Shown: positions 43,730-52,011 of the stretch, piece after piece
Numbering within the stretch: position 1 is the stretch's first letter
Layout of the letters: the number at the start of each line of letters is the position of its first letter
Source: Desulfospira joergensenii DSM 10085
GTDB lineage: Bacteria > Desulfobacterota > Desulfobacteria > Desulfobacterales > Desulfobacteraceae
Length of the DNA: 64,000 bases
Assembly: GCF_000420085.1 (NCBI RefSeq)
Contig: NZ_ATUG01000003.1
Location: 806,001-870,000, forward strand
Reading direction: 5' to 3'
The notes under the pieces: model-generated
What the model saw: the letters and a program-made list of their open reading frames with translations, nothing else
Database searches by the model: none
What the model was told of the DNA's origin: nothing
Program-made: the position numbers and the translations under genes

Positions 43730-44422
43730 ATGGGAAACAACAAGCTGTCACGACGTGAATTTATGACGCTTTCCGGTGGTGCACTGGTTCAGATCGGCCT
43801 GCCCGGAACTTTTATTAAACTCTCGCATGCTGCCAATGCTGAGCTGGCCAGCCAGCTAAGGCCGGATGGCAGACCGCGATTACCACCCGGACAGATGGCA
43901 GTTGAATCCATTCAACCAATGGGAGGAATCTCAGGCCCGGGCCTTGATCACAAATGGCAGTTGCAGATTAAAGGCGAGGTTAAAAAGCCCATGGTTTTCA
44001 AGTGGGATGACCTCATGAAGCTTCCTCAAACCGACCTTATCTGTGATATCCACTGTGTCACCGGATGGACACTTTTGGATTCCAGGTGGCAGGGCATCAG
44101 GTTGAGTTATCTGATGGATGCGGTCGGTACGAGTGAAAAGGCCGGGTTTGTCATCTTTGAAGCCCACGCGGGGTATACCACCAGCATCCCCGTTGCCCAG
44201 GCGCGCAAAGGCAATGTCATTTTAGCTCATCGGTTTTCCGGTGAACCACTGGCAGAACCCCATGGGGCACCATTGAGGGGATTGATCCCGGATCTTTATT
44301 TCTATAAAAGTGCCAAATGGATTGAAGCGATTAAATTCAGCGTAAAAGATGAACTTGGCTCCTGGGAGAGCGGCGGCTTCAGCAATACGGCCGATCCATG
44401 GAAAGAAGAGCGTTACAGGTAG
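43730..44422 (+). CDS. Tat-exported molybdopterin-dependent oxidoreductase (MsrP/YedY-like)
   Basis: 230 residues. A twin-arginine leader (SRREFMTLSGG, followed by a hydrophobic stretch to SHAANA) marks export as a folded cofactor protein. The oxidoreductase molybdopterin domain follows, with the likely Mo-ligand Cys in CDIHCVTGWTLLDSRWQGI and the conserved EPHGAPLRGLIPDLYFYKSAKW. No membrane haem partner (MsrQ/YedZ) is nearby. GGAGG lies five bases upstream of the start. It is distinct from the paralogue at 13529, which lacks a good Tat motif. Confidence 0.9.
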   Translation: MGNNKLSRREFMTLSGGALVQIGLPGTFIKLSHAANAELASQLRPDGRPRLPPGQMAVESIQPMGGISGPGLDHKWQLQIKGEVKKPMVFKWDDLMKLPQTDLICDIHCVTGWTLLDSRWQGIRLSYLMDAVGTSEKAGFVIFEAHAGYTTSIPVAQARKGNVILAHRFSGEPLAEPHGAPLRGLIPDLYFYKSAKWIEAIKFSVKDELGSWESGGFSNTADPWKEERYR

Positions 44423-44465
44423 TCCAGGGATTAAAAGGGGACAGAATTATTTTTACAAAAAAAGC

Positions 44466-44529
44466 GAGGACTACTTATCGACTAAATCCGGTTTGTCAGA
44501 TGGATAGCAACCATAGACTTTCCCTGTTA
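44466..44529 (+). repeat. Structured intergenic repeat, copy C
   Basis: GAGGACTAC, TCCG-N10-TGGA (a G-U-compatible version of the central stem), then AGACTTTCCCTGTTA, followed by TATTTTTT. It lies between the Tat molybdopterin gene and the lytic transglycosylase gene. ATCCG inside the element can also pair with CGGAT just after it. Confidence 0.7.
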
Positions 44530-44558
44530 CGGATCGCTATTTTTTATCTTTTATTTCT

Positions 44559-45161
44559 ATGGTAGAATCGTGTATGAATTTTTCTTCAAAACTATTGATA
44601 TGCTTCTTTGTTTTTTTGCTGTTCCGGCCGTTTCAAACTTATGGATTTGAACGATACAACAGTCACACCAAATATGATGTGTATTTTAAAAAATATACGA
44701 AACGGTTTTTTGGGCCCGGTTTTGACTGGCGGTATTTTAAATCCCAGGCCATTGCCGAATCCCATCTGAATCCAGATGCAAAATCCCATGTCGGTGCAAA
44801 AGGAATCATGCAGATCATGCCGAAAACATTTGATGAAATCAAATATAAGAATCCTTCGATTAAGGGATCTTCACTGCAGCCCAAGTGGAATATCGCAGCC
44901 GGTATCTACTATGACCGGAACATTTGGAAATTATGGAAGGCCAAAAGACCTTTTCAGGATAAACTGGCCTTCATGTTCGGGTCCTATAATGCAGGTAAGG
45001 GAAATGTTCTGAGAGCCCAGAAAATTGCCGAGAAAAACGGTATGAACCCGAACTTTTGGTCATCCATTGAAAGAGCACTCCCAAAGGTAACCGGTAGGCA
45101 CAGCAAAGAAACCATTGGGTACGTAAATAAAATCAACAAGGTTAAAAAGGTATTACGGTAA
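44559..45161 (+). CDS. Lytic transglycosylase (SLT domain), secreted
   Basis: 200 residues with a signal peptide (LLICFFVFLLFRPFQTYGF). The SLT fold follows: the catalytic Glu is in SQAIAESHLNPDAKS, then VGAKGIMQIMPKTFDEI and FMFGSYNAGKGNVLRA, typical of MltF/Slt enzymes that cleave the peptidoglycan glycan strand. The likely true start may be ATG 44574, which is closer to the signal peptide; neither has a strong ribosome-binding site. The stop overlaps the start of the next gene. Confidence 0.88.
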   Translation: MVESCMNFSSKLLICFFVFLLFRPFQTYGFERYNSHTKYDVYFKKYTKRFFGPGFDWRYFKSQAIAESHLNPDAKSHVGAKGIMQIMPKTFDEIKYKNPSIKGSSLQPKWNIAAGIYYDRNIWKLWKAKRPFQDKLAFMFGSYNAGKGNVLRAQKIAEKNGMNPNFWSSIERALPKVTGRHSKETIGYVNKINKVKKVLR

Positions 45162-45385
45162 TGGAAATCGGAATCATTGTTGCAAATTTTCTTTATGCGG
45201 TTTTTGGTGTCATTCTTACACTTATTTTTATGCTGGTCGGTTTTAAGCTGTTTGATCGGGTGACTCCGTTTGATACATCAAAACAGCTATCCGACAACAA
45301 TATTTCCGTCGGCATTGTTGTCGGGTCTATTTTTATCGGGTTGGGCATTGCGGTGGGACTGGTGATAGGCATGGGACTCAATTAA
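45161..45385 (+). CDS. DUF350-like small membrane protein
   Basis: 74 residues with two membrane helices (about 5-27 and 48-70), the second Gly- and Val-rich (SVGIVVGSIFIGLGIAVGLVIG), resembling a single DUF350 repeat. Its ATG overlaps the stop of the lytic transglycosylase gene, so the two are coupled. Function unknown. Confidence 0.7.
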   Translation: MEIGIIVANFLYAVFGVILTLIFMLVGFKLFDRVTPFDTSKQLSDNNISVGIVVGSIFIGLGIAVGLVIGMGLN

Positions 45386-45576
45386 AAAAGACCTGACGTG
45401 GGTTATCCTAACTTCTTGACCAAACCAACCCGTTGAATATGAATAAAATATTTAAAAAAATATCCCAGAAAATAGCCTTTGGTTAATGAGCCTGGGGTCA
45501 TTGTCCGTCGAAAGAAGACATTAATGGTGGCGACTCTCTGTTTAATAGTTACAGCTTCCCTGCCGATAAAACACCT

Positions 45577-45795
45577 ATGGAAAATTACCTCATCAAAAAT
45601 TGCAAAGGATGTAATCAGCCGCTTCGAATCCCTGCAGATATTGGGGGAATGCTCATGCGTTGCCCGAACTGTGGACATGAATTCCATACCGATTTCAAAC
45701 TCGGTCCGAAAGTCCGGGAAAGAGGGGAAGGTAAAGAACCTGCCCGGAAAAGGCCCGCCCCAAAGCCCCCGTCCACTTTTAAAATTATCGTGTAA
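45577..45795 (+). CDS. Small zinc-ribbon protein
   Basis: 72 residues. Two CxxC pairs (CKGCNQPLRIP and CPNCGHEF) form a zinc ribbon, followed by a basic, proline-rich tail (KEPARKRPAPKPP). The pattern resembles MJ0042-type zinc-finger starts of larger membrane proteins, here without the membrane part. No strong ribosome-binding site is visible. It may be a stand-alone protein or the remnant of a longer one. Confidence 0.5.
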   Translation: MENYLIKNCKGCNQPLRIPADIGGMLMRCPNCGHEFHTDFKLGPKVRERGEGKEPARKRPAPKPPSTFKIIV

Positions 45796-45839
45796 TCTCT
45801 TCAGCCAAAAAATGGAGCCTGATGGCAATTGTATGATTT

Positions 45840-46184
45840 TTAAAGAGATGTATAAACCAAAGAATTTGAAGCACCCTCGTTTCTTTGCCCAGCTGTTTTT
45901 AAAGCAGCTGTAATGGCGTATAAACCCTCTTCATCCACTCCCACCGCGACTTGTCTTTTATCTTTAAAAATCATTAACAGATAGACCAGGGGAAGAGATA
46001 AAGAAACTTTTTCGGCAATCGCCGGCATCTCTTTTATCGATTCAAGCTGATCTAAATCAAAACCAACCCTTCTTTTTTCAATGAGTCGTTCCCTGAAATT
46101 CGGCGTTATCCAGAAACGATTTTCCATTTCATCCAGAAATGCTTTTCGACATTGGTGTTTTTTATTTACATAAACGATATTCAT
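45840..46184 (-). CDS. Hypothetical protein
   Basis: 114 residues with no recognised domain. AAGGAG lies seven bases before the start, supporting translation. A 96-bp segment of this gene (45984-46079) recurs at 50216-50312 with a few differences, so a paralogous copy has existed nearby. Confidence 0.55.
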   Translation of the reverse strand: MNIVYVNKKHQCRKAFLDEMENRFWITPNFRERLIEKRRVGFDLDQLESIKEMPAIAEKVSLSLPLVYLLMIFKDKRQVAVGVDEEGLYAITAALKTAGQRNEGASNSLVYTSL

Positions 46185-46393
46185 TTTAAATCTCCTTGCG
46201 TCTTTCCCAAAACTCTCCCTGTAATTACATAGATCCCTGTAAATTAAAATACCGATATCTGATTTAAGTCATCCTTATTTTCAGATCTGACAGTCCAGAA
46301 TCCATTTGATAAAATTATTTCCCTGGATAAAATAAGAAGAACCTGATCCATAAAAACTTCAAATAAAAAGCTTTTAAAAAGATCTGAACCGTT

Positions 46394-46885
46394 TCACAGC
46401 AAGTTGGAATGATTTTTGTGTCCGGACCACTTGGGCAGATCATCCATAATTTCCAGGATCCGCATGTCATAGAAAATATGGCAGGTGGGTTTGAATGAAT
46501 CCGGCACCTTTGTACGATGCCCGAAATTAAATAACTCAGGGAATGCAAGCCACATTCTCCGCCCTTCATCGGCAATGGGAGTTCCGCATCTGCCGCATCT
46601 GACCTTGCAAGGCAGAATCCGTTCAGGCCTGTTTTGCTCACTGTTAAAAAAAATCAGGTGTTTCAAACCGGCAGTTAATCTCACATGGCGTTTATGAAAG
46701 ATGGCCGCCCATTGCATGGGAGCGCCATGTAATTTTTGGCAGGCCAGGCAATGACAAATTTTTGCATCCAGAGGATCATTGCTCACCTCGTATCGAACTG
46801 TTCCGCAGAAGCAGGCCGCCTCATACTTAGGAACAAACCCGGCGTCTTCAATGGACGCATATTGGGATCCGAATCGATTCTCCAT
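46394..46885 (-). CDS. GFA/CENP-V-fold zinc protein
   Basis: 163 residues. Zinc ligands are in CFCGTVRYEV, ICHCLACQKLHGAP and VRCGRCGTPIADEG, the full pattern of the Gfa (glutathione-dependent formaldehyde-activating) family. Most members are of unknown function and do not act on formaldehyde. The ribosome-binding site is weak, so the start is not certain. Confidence 0.85.
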   Translation of the reverse strand: MENRFGSQYASIEDAGFVPKYEAACFCGTVRYEVSNDPLDAKICHCLACQKLHGAPMQWAAIFHKRHVRLTAGLKHLIFFNSEQNRPERILPCKVRCGRCGTPIADEGRRMWLAFPELFNFGHRTKVPDSFKPTCHIFYDMRILEIMDDLPKWSGHKNHSNLL

Positions 46886-47007
46886 TGGAATTGTCTATCC
46901 AGTTTATAAGTTTGGTAGCGTCTTGGCGACACATAATAGACTTAGTCTGGTGTTTATGGTTTCTAATATTTTAAACATGAATAATATAAGAATGTAGATA
47001 ATGGATA

Positions 47008-49926
47008 TTAATCAATTTTGGCCAGTTGAACCGTATTTCTCCCCGCTTGTTTGGCTAAATATAAGGCTTGATCTGCCGCTGAAACAAACTCTTCTTTGGA
47101 ATGATAGTTTTCATTGAATTCTGCAACACCAAAAGATGCTGTTACTTGCAGATATTGCCCTCCATACCTAATTTTCACCTTGTCTTCTATTCCTGAACGA
47201 ATTAGCTCAGCCCTGTCACATGCAATCTTCAGTGGACAATCAGGCATAATAACGATTATCTCTTCACCACCGTACCGGCAGACAATATCAGAAGGTCTTA
47301 AAAAAGAGGGTATAGCTATTCCTAGTCGGCGTAAAACTTCATCACCTGTTTCATGGCCGTATTCGTCATTGAATTTTTTAAAGTGATCAACATCCATCAT
47401 TATAACACTAACAGCCGAACCCTTTCTCTCGGCAATTTTTAGTTCTTTACTCAGCGATTCCTCCATAAATAACCGATTGTAAAGGCCTGTAAGTGAATCC
47501 CGGACTGAGCGTTCATAAAGATCTTTACGCAAACGAATATTGGACAGGGACAGCGAAAACAATTCAGTAACCCTTTTCGCCATAGCCTCCAATGATTTTG
47601 ATTGTTTTACAATCTGGACCCGGTCAACATCACTTCCCAGAATTGGAAATTTCGTTGACAATACACCCAATGTTTTGCCTCTGGCAGATATGGGAATACA
47701 CAGGGTAATATGACGGGGGATTTTTCTCATATGCTCACAGGTTAAATCATTTTTAGGGTCGATAATTGAATGGCACTTGCCTCGACGGAAAGCCCAACAT
47801 TCTTCCGGTGAAAAAGGATCATTATGCTGCACAGCTTCCCCCCAGAAGGCTTCAATTGTATTTAAACCCAGAGTTTTATCAAATATGCCCAGGAAACCAT
47901 TTGAGTCCGGCCACATTTTTTTACAAATATTTGAAAGCGTTTTATAGCTCTCATTCTCTGTAATACAAACCTGGAGCAAATCCCCCATTTCATTTAACAG
48001 TTCAATTTCATGATTTCTATATTTTAATATTTGAACGATCTCAGAAAGCTCTTTGGTTCTTTGTTCAACTCTTGTCTCCAGCTCCTTATGGGCTTTTTCT
48101 AATTCCTGTTCCGCTTTTTTCCGTTCGGTTATATCCTGTGCAGTGCCTCGCATTTCGATCAGTTTTTGATTCTCATCATAGATGCCCTGAAATGTGGATA
48201 AGTAGTATCCGATACTCCCGTCGGGAAGCAAAAACCGTTGTTCGAACTCTCCCGGCTCCTGGTTTTCCATGGCTCTTTGTATCAATTCCCTGCCACGCTG
48301 ATGGTCCTTTGGCCATGGCGAAAGGTCAAGTATTGAATCAATATGGGGTGTGAAGGTTTCAGGGTCAAGACCGTGCAGTTTGAACACCTCTTCAGTCCAT
48401 TCCACCTCGCCTGTTTTAATATCCCAGAACCAGTATCCTATTCGCCCCAGCCTCTGGGCATCTTTTAACTTACGTTCGCTCTCAATCAGCTTTTGTTCGG
48501 TGCGTTTTCGTTCAGTAATATCCCGTGCAATGGATTTGATGGAAGTGATCTCCCCTTTGTCATTGTAGACAAAGTTTATGGACCAGAGCATGTCCCGGGC
48601 TTCTCCTGTGGCCTGATTCATCTGGCGGTTTTCAAATGTTGCACTTGCCGGTTTATCCTTCATCCACTGGTCAAATTTTTTAGAGGTTTCCTCCCGGTCA
48701 TCCTCATGAATGAAATTAAAAGCTTTAAGTCCTTTGCATTCCTCAGGAGACAAGCCAAATATTTTCGTACATGCTTCATTGACAAATGTTAATCTGCCTT
48801 GGATATCTACTTCCGTAACAAGATTTTCGGTTCCTTCCACAATTTCACGATAGCGCTCTTCACTCTTTCGCAGTTCTTCTTCTGCCCGTTTGCGATCGGT
48901 AATATCCTGTAAAATACAATGGGTTTGTTTAAATAATTCATTATTGTCTTTACTGATCCGTCCGCATATGGAGACAAGAAGCATGCTGCCGTCTTTTTTT
49001 ACCATTTCAAACTCCAGGCCAAGGACTTCTCCCACAGATTTAAACCGTGGAAAGGTCTCTTTGAAATGCGTTTTACAGTCCGGGTGTAAAAAATCACCAA
49101 AATTCCGGCTGATGACTTCATCCCGTTCATATCCCATTACCTTGAGCCAGGTTTCATTCACTTCGATAAAATTGCCGTTTTCATCCAGCGATTGATAGCT
49201 CATTGGGGCTTTTTCGAACATTGAACGAAAGTTCTTCACACTTTCATGCAATGCAATGAGATTTTCATTGTTGCGCTTTACATTGGCCAGCCAAATGTCG
49301 ATTTCGTCCCGAATACCGTTCCCTTTAAAATGTATCTCCGGAGGCACATAGTGGATATTTTCAAGGTATAGGTCATCATTGTAAAAAAGAATCGGATGAG
49401 CACTTATAGCAGTCCTGATTACTTCCGGATTATAAAGGTTTTTGTCATAGACGCATAATGATTTAAAAGGGAAGTTGGGAAATAAAATCTCATTTATGAT
49501 GTTTTCGTAATAAATCAACTTTTCAGCCAATTCAGGTCCGTTGATGGAAAAAGTCGCTTCTCCAACGACCCTCAAAGCGTCATATCCTTCATTAACCGCC
49601 TTGGTAGCCTCCTTCTGCCAGATTTTAATCGTCTCGTCCGGATCAAAGCCCCCATTTCCCGAGTATGATTCTTGAACATTAATGATTGTCAGTTTCCCGT
49701 TTTCAATACAAGCAGGAAAATCCACTTCAGTGTCGGCGAAATCTGCCTCAATCATCCGCTCATTGTACTTGTCGATCGCCATGATACATTTTTCATTTGC
49801 GTTCAATCCTTCAAGAATGTATCTCGAAGCGATTTGTCTATAGGCATCCAGATTATCGTAAATAATGCATGCATGGGGATGGGAACAATTGCTGATCTTG
49901 GAAAAGGAATTGTCAAAATGATACAT
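47008..49926 (-). CDS. Multi-sensor diguanylate cyclase: MEDS, PAS, GAF and GGDEF domains
   Basis: 972 residues. Residues 1-200 form a MEDS (DcmR-type) sensor domain (HACIIYDNLDAYRQIASRYI, GEATFSINGPELAEKLIYYE). At least three PAS domains follow (ends marked by ITDRKRAEEEL, ITERKRTEQKL and ITERKKAEQEL), then a GAF-like region with several cysteines (about 640-790). The C-terminal GGDEF domain has active-site GGEEI in RYGGEEIIVIMPDC and an RPSD inhibitory-site motif just before. It should make cyclic di-GMP. No membrane segment is present, so it is cytoplasmic. GGGGGAGG precedes the start. Confidence 0.92.
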   Translation of the reverse strand: MYHFDNSFSKISNCSHPHACIIYDNLDAYRQIASRYILEGLNANEKCIMAIDKYNERMIEADFADTEVDFPACIENGKLTIINVQESYSGNGGFDPDETIKIWQKEATKAVNEGYDALRVVGEATFSINGPELAEKLIYYENIINEILFPNFPFKSLCVYDKNLYNPEVIRTAISAHPILFYNDDLYLENIHYVPPEIHFKGNGIRDEIDIWLANVKRNNENLIALHESVKNFRSMFEKAPMSYQSLDENGNFIEVNETWLKVMGYERDEVISRNFGDFLHPDCKTHFKETFPRFKSVGEVLGLEFEMVKKDGSMLLVSICGRISKDNNELFKQTHCILQDITDRKRAEEELRKSEERYREIVEGTENLVTEVDIQGRLTFVNEACTKIFGLSPEECKGLKAFNFIHEDDREETSKKFDQWMKDKPASATFENRQMNQATGEARDMLWSINFVYNDKGEITSIKSIARDITERKRTEQKLIESERKLKDAQRLGRIGYWFWDIKTGEVEWTEEVFKLHGLDPETFTPHIDSILDLSPWPKDHQRGRELIQRAMENQEPGEFEQRFLLPDGSIGYYLSTFQGIYDENQKLIEMRGTAQDITERKKAEQELEKAHKELETRVEQRTKELSEIVQILKYRNHEIELLNEMGDLLQVCITENESYKTLSNICKKMWPDSNGFLGIFDKTLGLNTIEAFWGEAVQHNDPFSPEECWAFRRGKCHSIIDPKNDLTCEHMRKIPRHITLCIPISARGKTLGVLSTKFPILGSDVDRVQIVKQSKSLEAMAKRVTELFSLSLSNIRLRKDLYERSVRDSLTGLYNRLFMEESLSKELKIAERKGSAVSVIMMDVDHFKKFNDEYGHETGDEVLRRLGIAIPSFLRPSDIVCRYGGEEIIVIMPDCPLKIACDRAELIRSGIEDKVKIRYGGQYLQVTASFGVAEFNENYHSKEEFVSAADQALYLAKQAGRNTVQLAKID

Positions 49927-50351
49927 AGCCCCTCCCCCTTTAAAAAAGGTGTTTAGTTGAAAAAGCTGGACGCTACCTGTAATAATATCAGATTGTTAGG
50001 ATCGTAAAACATAACATATAAAAGACAACCGTGCCAGAGAATTATACTTCAAACACCAAAACAGAAACATCACCATTGGGGAAGGGTCTCTTTTGTATGC
50101 TATCCATGAAATTTTTGAGTATTTTCAAGGTGCACAATTATGTGTATACACGGTCGCCGGTCAAGAAATCTAAACCGGCAGGACCCGAAGAAGAAAGTTT
50201 CATGGATTCGGAAACGACAGGCGGGAAAGAGACAAAGAAACTTTTTCGGCAATCGCCGGCATCTCTTTTATCGATTCAAGCGGATCCAAATCAAAACCAA
50301 CCCTTCTTTTTTTATTCCAGTTTGTTAATGTGGCCTGACCCTATTACACAA
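49927..50351. other. Intergenic region with a duplicated gene fragment
   Basis: No intact gene is seen. The segment 50216-50312 copies part of the hypothetical gene at 45840-46184. The rest looks like decayed DNA. Confidence 0.45.
50216..50312. repeat. Duplicated fragment of the 45840-46184 gene
   Basis: From ACAAAGAAACTTTTTCGGCA onward the sequence matches 45984-46079 almost base for base for about 85 bases, in the same orientation. Similarity stops abruptly on both sides. It is either a remnant of a second copy or a product of IS-associated rearrangement. Confidence 0.75.
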
Positions 50352-50735
50352 TTATTCCATTGTCGATGCCTGTACAATTCGAAAGCTTCCGGTTACGTGT
50401 CCAAAGAGAGAGCCGTCTTTTAGATCTCTAACGGTCGCCACAAGAAGGCCTTCACCCATTTTTTGTATTCCACTGAGTTCATCTGCACCATTTTCTATCA
50501 GGCGGTTATACTCCGCCTATATATCTGATCCTACCCAATAAGCAACAGGGAAGGTATCGTTGCACACCATGGGCTTGTCTACCCGGCTTAGTCCGAGTCT
50601 GTCACTACCGACACTAAAACTTACAAATGATGGTTGATCAACCACAGGGTCAGCGCTGAAGATTTTGCTATACCATTCTTTTGCCTTTGGCAGATCATCA
50701 ACATTGTAAATCACCGTGTGTAAATTTAAATACAT
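50352..50735 (-). pseudogene. VOC (glyoxalase/bleomycin-resistance) protein gene with one in-frame amber codon
   Basis: The frame codes for 127 residues of a VOC fold (LNLHTVIYNVDDLPKAKEWY at the start). A single TAG at 50517-50519 (codon 73) interrupts it; the frame continues cleanly as AEYNRLIENGADELSG through LFGHVTGSFRIVQ to TAA at 50352. GAGGAGG lies just before the start. The TAG probably arose from CAG (Gln). It is 23 bases downstream of a TetR gene, which likely regulates it. The first 72 residues alone would lack half of the fold. Confidence 0.75.
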
Positions 50736-50758
50736 ATGACCTCCTCAATGTTACGCCG

Positions 50759-51343
50759 TTATAGCCTATTTGAAAAAAATTCTATCTTCAATCCTTTTAA
50801 AATTGCGGTACTTCCCTGCTGAATTACAGTAGAAACCATTTCATCGTCCCATACGCCGTCGGGCAGAGGATTACTCACTTTAAAGGCAAGACCATGGCAC
50901 AACAGCCAGCGTTGGAGCTGAATTTGATAGACTTGCTCTCCTGATAACCCTTGAAATGGAGGATAGTCTGGTAGAGAAGCGGTAAGGGTCTCCCAAATAA
51001 TTTCACCATATTTTCCATAATATTTAATATGTTTTTCGTCATTAAGAGCTCTGAATAAACGCTTTTCCTTTTGTGCAAACATGACATAACCGATTCCATG
51101 ATTGTGCCAGGGATCATCTGTTCTTTCACGAATCATATATTCGTAGAGCAAATCGACCCCTTTTTTGGCAATGGTTTCCTCCAATTCCTCCATGGACTTG
51201 AAATATGAATAAATTGGTTTAGAAGAAGATCCAAGCTCATTGGCAAGTGATCGTGCAGATAACATGTCCCAGCCTTTAAATCGAACAAGTTTAAAGGCCG
51301 AGTCAACTATTTCTTTTTTAGAAAATTTAAACTTTGGAGGCAT
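50759..51343 (-). CDS. TetR-family transcriptional regulator
   Basis: 194 residues. The N-terminal HTH includes DMLSARSLANELGSSSKPIYSYFKSMEEL, typical TetR_N. The C-terminal ligand domain resembles the WHG-type or TetR_C_33 group (W-rich IWETLTASLPDYPP, LQRWLLCHGLAFKVSNPLPDG). It precedes the VOC gene by 23 bases on the same strand and presumably controls it and itself. Confidence 0.85.
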   Translation of the reverse strand: MPPKFKFSKKEIVDSAFKLVRFKGWDMLSARSLANELGSSSKPIYSYFKSMEELEETIAKKGVDLLYEYMIRERTDDPWHNHGIGYVMFAQKEKRLFRALNDEKHIKYYGKYGEIIWETLTASLPDYPPFQGLSGEQVYQIQLQRWLLCHGLAFKVSNPLPDGVWDDEMVSTVIQQGSTAILKGLKIEFFSNRL

Positions 51344-51789
51344 TTTTCCCTGTCTTATTAATGTGTTCTATATGAATTGTCCGTCGCTATTAAGAGATAC
51401 ATACGTTGCGCTACATGTGTATCCTGACAAAACGTAATTTTATCTTCAACTGGAGATTCACTGCCCCCCCATTTGATACATGAGAAAATTGAATGAAAGG
51501 AATGGTCTGTCCTTTGGCAGAATAGCGTCTGTTTACGGGAGGGAACGGGGAGTCTATTGTGCCTGCCGGATGAAGAGGGAAAAACAATACCCTCTGAAAA
51601 ATTGCACTGTTATTATATGTTTGCGCCGCATTGTAAAGGAGGTTGAGGAGGCCGCAAATGATTACCGCTAGGATGATGGTTTTTCAGGGATTGTCCAAAT
51701 ACCATATTGTGTGCTTGTATCCTAGACCGAAATTCAAGTTAATTGGAGATTAATCGTATTCTTCATCTGATCGAAATTCCATGCCTAAA
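51344..51789. other. Gene-free region upstream of the second insertion sequence
   Basis: No gene or strong structure is supported in these 446 bases. Confidence 0.4.
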
Positions 51790-52011
51790 AAAGGGTGTTG
51801 AAACCGTTCAAATTTCTGTTTCGTTATAGGTGCCCCACGCGTTTGTAATTCTTTTTTCCAATGTCAGATTGTCCGGCTTTTACCGTAGCAATATCTGGTT
51901 TTGTTTTTTACCGCATAAAATCTATTTCAGACGGCGGCCTTTGTTGTATTCAGATATACCAATAGCGACCGATCAATCGGCTCAGAAAAAATCCCGCATT
52001 GAACGTTCAAT

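Noticed and set aside
40906..44529. Integron attC sites
   Set aside because: The repeats have stems and similar size, but lack the RYYYAAC/GTTRRRY core sites and there is no integrase gene.
40906..44529. CRISPR repeats
   Set aside because: Copies are hundreds to thousands of bases apart with imperfect identity and no cas genes.
45479..45913. 144-codon frame overlapping the zinc-ribbon gene
   Set aside because: It overlaps the frame with clear CxxC pairs and shows no conserved pattern.
50352..50735. Pyrrolysine at the in-frame TAG of the VOC gene
   Set aside because: VOC proteins are not known to use pyrrolysine, the MttB-family gene in the window has no TAG, and no pyl genes are seen. A CAG-to-TAG mutation is simpler.
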